Origin: CAZOGW01 sp964579415
GTDB taxonomy: Bacteria; Actinomycetota; Acidimicrobiia; Spongiisociales; UBA5794
Reading direction: 5' to 3'
Length of the DNA stretch: 11,471 nt
Assembly: GCA_964579415.1 (NCBI GenBank)
Contig: CAZOGW010000099.1
Location: 1 to 11,471, forward strand
Positions 6,694 to 11,471 of this stretch are shown piece by piece. The translations under genes were made by a program, and so were the position numbers. The notes under the pieces were generated by a model. That model worked only from the letters and a program-made list of their open reading frames with translations, was not told the DNA's origin and ran no database searches. Positions within the stretch are counted from its first letter, which is position 1. The number at the start of each line of letters is the position of its first letter.

Positions 6694-9600
6694 CTAGCTG
6701 CCAGCCACTCCCTGGCCGAGGAACTCAACCCAGTTCAGGTTGAAGAAGTTGTTCCCCGGGCCGCCGGTGACCGGCCGGAACACCAGGTACAGGTCCTGCG
6801 GACCGCCCGGGTCGGTGACCGGGAAGGTCTGGGTGACCCAGGTGTTGGCGTTGGCCGTCGGCTGGATGGTGAAGCTGGCATGGATCGGCCCGTCGGGTGC
6901 GCCGAGGCGCAGCTCGACCAGCCCGGTGCCGCTGGCTCCGCTGCCTGCCGAGGTGCGGAAGGCGATGTCCTGGATGTTCAACTGGTTGATCGGCCCGTTG
7001 AGCTTGATCCAGTCGCCGTTGCCCAGGCTGCCGCGGTGCTGGCCACCGTCGTCGTCGGTGTTGGCCCCGACGTTGGTGCCCTGCTGCTCCAGCACGAACT
7101 CGACCTGCTGGCGCTTCTGGCGCACGTTGGTCTGGGCGATGCCGGTCAGCGCCGGCACCCCACCCGGCTGCGGGTTGTCGGTGTACTGGGCGCTCACGAT
7201 GCCCCACACGTTGCCGCCGTGCGACACGTCGTCGGCGATCGTCTGGATCACGCCTGAACACCCGGTGTAGGTGTCCTGAGCGTGGCCATGCGAGTCGTGC
7301 GCCAGCACCCATGTCACCTCGACCCGGTTGCAGTCGATCACCGCATCCTCGGCGTCGGTGACGGTCACCGTGTACGGGATCGTCTGGCCGAAGGCGAACA
7401 GCCCGCCCTCGGCGGGAACGTTCACCGTCACCACCGGCGTGGTGTTGCCCACGGTGATGGTGGTGTTGGCCTGTGACGACAGCCCGTTGGTGTCGGTCAC
7501 CGTCAACCGGGCCGTGAACTGGCCGCGCACCGTGTAGGTGTGCGTCGGGCTCACGTCGGTGGAGTCGGTGGTGCCGTTACCGTCGAAGTCCCAGGCGAGG
7601 CTGATGCCGTCGCCCGGGTCGGGGTCGAACGACCGCTCGGCGGAGAACTGCACCGTCAGCGGGTTCTGCCCGTCCGTCGGGGTCGCGTCGATCTCGGCGC
7701 GGGGCGCCCGCTGTCCCTTGACGTACTCCCACTTGTACATACCCGCGTCGTTGTTGATGGCGAAGAAGCCATCACCGTAGGTCAGCAGGTAGAAGTGGCC
7801 GTCGGCGCCGAACTGCATGTCCATCGGGTTGTCACACTCGAACCCGGCCACCGCGGCGTTGGGGGTCCCCACGCCTCCGCAGGTGAGCAACTGGTTGATC
7901 TTGAACACGTTGCCGTCGGCATCGAGTCGGATCTCGCGCAGCATGTCCCGGGTGAACTCGCCGAAGAAGATGGCCCCGTCGTAGTAGGGCGGGAACTTCG
8001 TCGGGTTCGGGTTGTCCGGGTCGTATTCGTAGACGTCTGCGCCGTGGGGGCCCACACCGCCGGTCCCGAACTCGGGGAACAGGCGCGGGCAGTTCGGCGT
8101 GGTCTGGGCGTCCGGCCCGTAGTAGGCGAAACACGGTGTCCCGCGCGGGTTGGCGGCGTTGTTCTCGGGAGCGAACGAGTACCAGACCTCCGGGTTGGTG
8201 ATGGGAGGACCGTACTCGAGGCCCGGCTCAACCGTGGGCCCACCCTCCAGGTTCCACCGTGAGTTGTTCTGCGGCCCCTGATCGGGGTTGTCGCACTCGT
8301 GGACCAACGGTGGGGTGTCGAGAGGCTGGCTGGTGTTGAAGTTCCACCGGTAGTAGGGAAGGTCCGTCCGGTAACAGACCGGCCAGCCGTAGTTGGCCGG
8401 CTCCCGGACCACCATGATCCGCCCCGTCCCCGCCGGCCCGCGGAACTGCGCCGGTGTGTTGGAGTCTGGCGAGTAGTCGGTGATGTAGGCGTTGCCCTCG
8501 TCGTCGACCTGGATCCGGAACGGGTTGCGGAAACCCATGGCATAGATCTCGGGGCGGGTCTTCTCCGTGCCCGGGGCGAACAGGTTTCCGGCCGGCACCG
8601 TGTAGGCGCCTCCCAGGGTGTTCTCCTCGGCCGGGGTGATGGCCCCGTCCTTGACGTCGATCCGGAGGATCTTGCCGCGCAGGTCGTTGGTGTTCAGCGA
8701 GCTGCGCCGGGCGTCGACGAACGGCGCGTTGAACAGGCCGGCGGCGTTGATCATGTCGTTGAAGGGACCGAACCCACCCGAATTGCCGCCACCCGCCGGG
8801 GTGTCGTCGCCGGTGACCAGCCACAAGTTGTTGTCGACGTCGAAGTCGATGTCGCCGGCGACGTGACAGCAGGCCCCGCGGTTGACCGGGACCCTGAGGA
8901 TCTGCTCCTCGGAGCTGATGTCGAGCGTCGGGTTGTCACCGTCGACGAACTTGAACCGGGAGAGCTGGAAGTAGCCGACGAACGGGTCCCATGCGGTGAC
9001 GCTGGCGTTGGTGGTCGGCGCGCCTCCCGCCGGTGTGGTCTGGGTGACGATCTCCCCGGTGGACAGCTTCACGTCCTCGACCGTGTTCGGCGAGTAGTAC
9101 AGGTACACCCATTTGTTCTCGGCGAAGTTGTTGTCCACCGCCGGCCCGTACATGCCGTCCTCGGAATGCTGGTAGATGTCGGGGAGCTGGGCGATCAGGG
9201 TCGACGTGTTGGTGACAGGGTCGTGGAGCCGGACGCCGCCACGGCGGTCGGTCTGGATGATGCGGCCATCGGGGAAGCTGTCGAACCCGATGGGCTCGCT
9301 CAGGTTGGGCGGGCCGCTGATCTTGGTCTGCTGGTAGTTGCCCAGCACGGTGGCTCCGCAGTCGCTGTAGACCGGGTCACTCACTCCGGCGGCCCAGCTG
9401 ATGGCGCCACCGAGGTGGGAGCGCAGGTCGGCGGTGCCGAAGGCGCCGGCCGTGTTGCCCAGGGCCGTGTAGAACGACCGGCCACCCACATAGTCCTTGC
9501 ACCAGGTGACGGGGTGGTCGAAGCCCATCGTCCCGCCGGTGATGCCGTTGAGGGTCTCGCCCGAAGGCTGGATGGCGAATGCGCCGAGGGCGTCGACGGT

Positions 9601-10191
9601 CTCCACCACGGTGGCGAGGACGTGGCTCTCTCCGCGGACGTTGTCCTCGAAGTTGTACCAGGCGTCGGTGTGGTTCCAGTACTCGGGAAGGTCCTTGGAG
9701 GCGTCGTGGACGCGGTCGGCGACCTTGATGGTCCCGGTCTGCACCGACGCCTGGTCGGTGGCCCTGGTGCCGAGCAGGTCGCTGAAGAACTCCCAGTCCG
9801 GTTCGGTTTCGACCGCCGAGCCGATACCGAGGAAGCCGTTCCCGGCGCGGATGTACTCCTCGAAGTTGGCCTGCTCGTCATCGTTGAGCACGTCGCCGGT
9901 GGTATTGAGGAAGACCACTGCCGCGAAGCGGCTGAGTCGGTGGACGCTGCGGAAGTGGGAGCTGTCGCGGGTGGCTTCGACGCGGAACCCGAGCTGGTTG
10001 CCGAGTGCCTGAATGGCGGAGATGCCTGCCTGTGTGGCGGGGTTCTTGGCGCCGTCTCCGGTCTTGGCGAACACCAGCACGTGGTACGTGGCGTCTGCCT
10101 GGATCACTCCTGTGGCCGCCGTCGTGGGCAGCATCGTCATGACGAGGCCGGTCAGCAGCAACAGACCAGCCACGCGCTTTCTTGTTCTCAT
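6694..10191 (-). CDS. Secreted ThuA / sugar dehydrogenase / PKD / CBM6 multidomain protein
   Basis: This 1165-residue exported protein probably binds a polysaccharide and oxidises sugars. Residues 1-26 are a signal peptide (MRTRKR, hydrophobic stretch, TTAATG). A ThuA-like domain follows (about 35-268; HVLVFAKTGDG, NHTDAWYNFEDNV). A glucose/sorbosone-dehydrogenase-type beta-propeller spans about 282-822: CCHVAGDIDFD with candidate catalytic His443, LWLVTGDDT, LRGKILRIDV, and GFRNPFRI, where R555/N556 match the PQQ-contacting Arg-Asn of soluble glucose dehydrogenase. Then come a PKD domain (about 829-914; SFDPDPGD, WDFDGNG, YTVRGQFTARLTVTD), an Ig-like linker (about 917-1022) and a CBM6-like module (about 1028-1157; NGDWIKLNG, LVELRLGAPDGP, DLYLVFRP, FNLNWVEFLG). 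It has 12 cysteines, an even number, suiting disulfides. The ATG at 10191 is chosen because AGGAGA precedes it by 9 bases and it begins the signal peptide directly. PQQ use and substrate are inferred. Confidence 0.9.
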   Translation of the reverse strand: MRTRKRVAGLLLLTGLVMTMLPTTAATGVIQADATYHVLVFAKTGDGAKNPATQAGISAIQALGNQLGFRVEATRDSSHFRSVHRLSRFAAVVFLNTTGDVLNDDEQANFEEYIRAGNGFLGIGSAVETEPDWEFFSDLLGTRATDQASVQTGTIKVADRVHDASKDLPEYWNHTDAWYNFEDNVRGESHVLATVVETVDALGAFAIQPSGETLNGITGGTMGFDHPVTWCKDYVGGRSFYTALGNTAGAFGTADLRSHLGGAISWAAGVSDPVYSDCGATVLGNYQQTKISGPPNLSEPIGFDSFPDGRIIQTDRRGGVRLHDPVTNTSTLIAQLPDIYQHSEDGMYGPAVDNNFAENKWVYLYYSPNTVEDVKLSTGEIVTQTTPAGGAPTTNASVTAWDPFVGYFQLSRFKFVDGDNPTLDISSEEQILRVPVNRGACCHVAGDIDFDVDNNLWLVTGDDTPAGGGNSGGFGPFNDMINAAGLFNAPFVDARRSSLNTNDLRGKILRIDVKDGAITPAEENTLGGAYTVPAGNLFAPGTEKTRPEIYAMGFRNPFRIQVDDEGNAYITDYSPDSNTPAQFRGPAGTGRIMVVREPANYGWPVCYRTDLPYYRWNFNTSQPLDTPPLVHECDNPDQGPQNNSRWNLEGGPTVEPGLEYGPPITNPEVWYSFAPENNAANPRGTPCFAYYGPDAQTTPNCPRLFPEFGTGGVGPHGADVYEYDPDNPNPTKFPPYYDGAIFFGEFTRDMLREIRLDADGNVFKINQLLTCGGVGTPNAAVAGFECDNPMDMQFGADGHFYLLTYGDGFFAINNDAGMYKWEYVKGQRAPRAEIDATPTDGQNPLTVQFSAERSFDPDPGDGISLAWDFDGNGTTDSTDVSPTHTYTVRGQFTARLTVTDTNGLSSQANTTITVGNTTPVVTVNVPAEGGLFAFGQTIPYTVTVTDAEDAVIDCNRVEVTWVLAHDSHGHAQDTYTGCSGVIQTIADDVSHGGNVWGIVSAQYTDNPQPGGVPALTGIAQTNVRQKRQQVEFVLEQQGTNVGANTDDDGGQHRGSLGNGDWIKLNGPINQLNIQDIAFRTSAGSGASGTGLVELRLGAPDGPIHASFTIQPTANANTWVTQTFPVTDPGGPQDLYLVFRPVTGGPGNNFFNLNWVEFLGQGVAGS

Positions 10192-10200
10192 GTGGGGTTC

Positions 10201-10206
10201 TCTCCT
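10201..10206 (-). promoter_or_regulatory. Ribosome binding site of the secreted protein
   Basis: On the minus strand AGGAGA lies 9 bases before the ATG at 10191. It decides the start in favour of this ATG over an in-frame GTG at 10248, which would place 19 mostly polar and charged residues ahead of the signal peptide. Confidence 0.75.
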
Positions 10207-10336
10207 CTCACACCCGCGGTGCGTGCGGGCGCTCCTTCGACCTGGCACGGGACCTGGTGTGGGTCGAGGGCAGGGGTGGTCGAGATCCTGCCGTCACCCT
10301 GCGGGGGAGGCGGGCCCCGCGCTGCGGAGCAGGGGA

Positions 10337-10381
10337 GGCGTGGTGACGCACGCGGGAAGACTCCCCGCATTTCACCACGCC
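10337..10381 (-). promoter_or_regulatory. Two-tier palindrome in the leader of the secreted protein gene
   Basis: The outer arms GGCGTGGTGA (10337-10346) and TCACCACGCC (10372-10381) pair perfectly over 10 bp. Inside them GCGGG (10352-10356) and CCCGC (10364-10368) form a second 5-bp stem around a 7-nt loop, with unpaired bases between the stems. It lies about 145-190 bases before the start codon, downstream of the likely promoter zone. It could be a structured 5' leader, a protein operator or a late terminator for uppP; no T-tract follows on either strand. Confidence 0.55.
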
Positions 10382-10410
10382 ATCCCATTGCTCCATTCAC
10401 GCCACGCGAC

Positions 10411-10438
10411 AAGTTACCCGGCTTCCGCCAATCTGCAA
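10411..10438 (-). promoter_or_regulatory. Weak candidate promoter for the secreted protein gene
   Basis: On the minus strand TTGCAG (10433-10438) and TAACTT (10411-10416, a TANNNT hexamer) are spaced by 16 bases in the A/T-richer part of the intergenic region. This would give a leader of roughly 210 nt carrying the palindrome. Matches to consensus are only moderate. Confidence 0.3.
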
Positions 10439-10564
10439 GCGACTTTTGTCAACACGATGGGGAATGTTTGTGTTTGCGTGCCCCGGCGCAGACTCGGCGG
10501 TGGAGTTCGGGTTCTCCGGGGTGGCGACGAGTCGCTGCGGGAATCGGCAGGGAAGCCGGGCGGG

Positions 10565-11329
10565 CTAGAGGACTACCAGGGAGAGGATCCCGAGGGCGAT
10601 GCAGTAGATCCCGAAGGGGGTGAGACCGGTGCGGCGGATCAGGTTGAGGAGGAAGGCGATGGCGGCGTACCCGGAGACGCCGGCCACGATCATGCCCACC
10701 ACGAGGGCGGCGGTCAGACCGCTACCCGAGTCCGAGCCCGCCAGCTCGAGCGTGCTGAGCAGGCCGGCGCCGGCGATGGCGGGGATTCCGAGGAGGAACG
10801 CCAACTCGGCCGCCTCCCTGCGCTCGAAGCCGCGAGCCAGCCCGGCGACCATGGTCGACCCGGAGCGGGAGATGCCGGGGATGAGGGCGAACGCCTGGGC
10901 CAGCCCGATGGACACCGCATCGGTGTCGGTGGTCTCATCCCGGGTGCGGGCGCGCTCGGGGATGAAACGCGAGCAGATGAGGATGACGCCGGTGACGGTC
11001 ATCGCCAGCGCCACCAGCCGGGGCTGCTCCGCCATGTCCTCCAGAGGCCCCTGCAGCGCCAGACCGCCGATCACCACCGGGATCGTCCCGATGACGAGGA
11101 AGCGCATCAGCCGCTTGCCCGCCGGGGTGAGCTTGAGGACCTCGAGAACCTCGGCGCGGAAGTAGACGAGTACCGCCACCAGGGTCCCCAGGTGCAGGGC
11201 CGCCGAGGTCACCAGATCGGGTGCGTCCCGCCCCAGCAGCTCGGGTATGAGTACGAGGTGCCCGCTCGAGGAGATGGGCAGGAACTCGGTGAGGCCCTGA
11301 ATGAGCCCCCAGATGATGGCGTCGAGCAT
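10565..11329 (-). CDS. uppP: Undecaprenyl-diphosphatase (UppP/BacA family)
   Basis: This 254-residue membrane enzyme removes a phosphate from undecaprenyl diphosphate, returning the lipid carrier for peptidoglycan and other cell-envelope polymers; in other bacteria it confers bacitracin tolerance. Both family signatures are present: QGLTEFLPISSSGHL (11-25), with E15, S21 and H24 matching E. coli E21, S27 and H30, and PGISRSGSTM (151-160), with R155 matching E. coli R174. About eight hydrophobic segments cover the chain. E. coli Glu17 is replaced by Gln11, a variant I recall as common in the family. The length is slightly below the E. coli enzyme (273) but both ends look complete. There is no good ribosome site before the ATG; instead TAGCCT lies six bases upstream, suggesting a leaderless message. 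Confidence 0.95.
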   Translation of the reverse strand: MLDAIIWGLIQGLTEFLPISSSGHLVLIPELLGRDAPDLVTSAALHLGTLVAVLVYFRAEVLEVLKLTPAGKRLMRFLVIGTIPVVIGGLALQGPLEDMAEQPRLVALAMTVTGVILICSRFIPERARTRDETTDTDAVSIGLAQAFALIPGISRSGSTMVAGLARGFERREAAELAFLLGIPAIAGAGLLSTLELAGSDSGSGLTAALVVGMIVAGVSGYAAIAFLLNLIRRTGLTPFGIYCIALGILSLVVL

Positions 11330-11335
11330 CGCGAG

Positions 11336-11341
11336 AGGCTA
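11336..11341 (-). promoter_or_regulatory. Candidate -10 hexamer for a leaderless uppP mRNA
   Basis: On the minus strand TAGCCT is followed by six bases (CTCGCG) and the ATG at 11329. It fits TANNNT and has the same spacing as the candidate before the P-type ATPase. A Shine-Dalgarno sequence at a workable distance is missing. Confidence 0.4.
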
Positions 11342-11360
11342 CCTGGGGTGCTTGCGGTAG

Positions 11361-11460
11361 CGGGTTCTTCGTCTCCCCCCGGGCTTTGACGGGGGTGTCC
11401 CCGCCCGGGTCGGGGGGCGCCTTCTTCATCTCCCCCCGGGCTTTGACGGGGGGAGTACCC
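11361..11460 (-). repeat. GC-rich hairpin repeat, two inverted copies (right end)
   Basis: Two copies of the left-end repeat occur here in the opposite orientation, 57 bp apart. The core at 11430-11455 is an exact reverse complement of the 26-nt core at 49-74: arms CTCCCCCC and GGGGGGAG with loop GGGCTTTGAC. The core at 11373-11395 has the full left arm and loop but only five G in the right arm before it diverges. The conserved flank (GGGTTCTTCGT at 11362-11372, GCGCCTTCTTCAT at 11417-11429) also matches the left copies in reverse. Nothing else is seen between uppP and the window end. Confidence 0.85.
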
Positions 11461-11471
11461 CTGCCGGAGGC

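Larger units (their letters stand above)
10192..10564 (-). other. Intergenic region between uppP and the secreted-protein gene
   Basis: No gene is seen in these 373 bases. Bases 10207-10336 are very GC-rich with only short imperfect stems. A strong two-tier palindrome occupies 10337-10381. Bases 10405-10480 are the most A/T-rich part, the likely promoter zone for the downstream gene. They contain, on the minus strand, a perfect TTGACA (10447-10452) without a fitting -10. The near-palindrome GCAAGCGACTTTTGTC lies at 10435-10450 on the plus strand. Bases 10482-10564 show nothing beyond short stems; no clear terminator follows uppP. Confidence 0.6.

Noticed and set aside
5384..6697. 437-codon open frame on the + strand opposite the ATPase
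   Set aside because: Low-complexity His/Arg/Gly-rich translation, opposite a P-type ATPase with all conserved motifs.
10192..10248. N-terminal extension of the secreted protein from a GTG at 10248
   Set aside because: It would bury the signal peptide behind 19 mostly polar and charged residues and ignores the good ribosome site before the ATG at 10191.
10447..10452. Perfect -35 hexamer TTGACA on the minus strand
   Set aside because: No acceptable -10 hexamer lies 16-19 bases downstream, so it is not called as a promoter by itself.
8299..10623. 774-codon open frame on the + strand opposite the secreted protein
   Set aside because: It lacks recognisable domains, is valine/glycine/arginine-biased as expected for an antisense frame in GC-rich DNA, and runs through the gene end and intergenic region. 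The minus-strand frame has a full, recognisable domain series.
11285..11299. Gln11 in place of the E. coli UppP Glu17
   Set aside because: Gln at this position is, to my recollection, frequent among UppP proteins; the other catalytic residues are present.
44..11460. Composite transposon bounded by the inverted end repeats
   Set aside because: No transposase, integrase or target-site duplication is visible, the repeats are multi-copy at each end, and the interior is ordinary chromosomal gene content.
1..11471. tRNA, rRNA, toxin-antitoxin, phage or defence genes
   Set aside because: None could be recognised on either strand.

Overview
The window is very GC-rich, with long spurious open frames on the non-coding strand as expected at that GC content. 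Gene content suggests a high-GC Gram-positive bacterium, probably an actinomycete relative: a DrrAB/YvfRS-type ABC exporter fused into an operon with a NarL-family two-component system, a mycobacterial CtpE-like P-type ATPase, and two candidate leaderless starts. The taxon is inference; there is no rRNA or marker gene to fix it.

Layout. 1-321: a tandem array of a GC-rich hairpin repeat, then the leader of the first operon. 322-3884 (+): four tightly coupled genes, ABC ATPase, ABC-2 permease, membrane histidine kinase and LuxR-type response regulator; stops and starts overlap at every junction. 3885-3961: a short convergent spacer with a hairpin and a 7-bp tandem repeat. 3962-6526 (-): a CtpE-like P-type ATPase. 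6527-6693: two perfect GC hairpins and a decayed copy of the end repeat. 6694-10191 (-): a 1165-residue secreted multidomain protein (signal peptide, ThuA-like domain, sugar dehydrogenase beta-propeller, PKD, linker, CBM6-like). 10192-10564: its leader, with a two-tier palindrome. 10565-11329 (-): undecaprenyl-diphosphatase (UppP/BacA type). 11330-11471: two copies of the left-end hairpin repeat in the opposite orientation.

How they fit together. The plus-strand operon looks like a self-contained sense-and-export unit: the kinase has membrane segments but no large extracellular sensor, so it probably senses a membrane-active compound or the state of the transporter and drives the regulator. 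The three minus-strand genes are not an obvious pathway: cation transport, extracellular carbohydrate oxidation/binding, and lipid-carrier recycling for the cell wall. I see no mobile-element gene, CRISPR array, phage gene or toxin-antitoxin pair, and no convincing new multigene system. The points most worth a second look are the natural Glu-to-Gln change in the PEGL motif of the ATPase, the hairpin repeat family bracketing the window in opposite orientations, the palindrome in the leader of the secreted enzyme, and two possible leaderless promoters.
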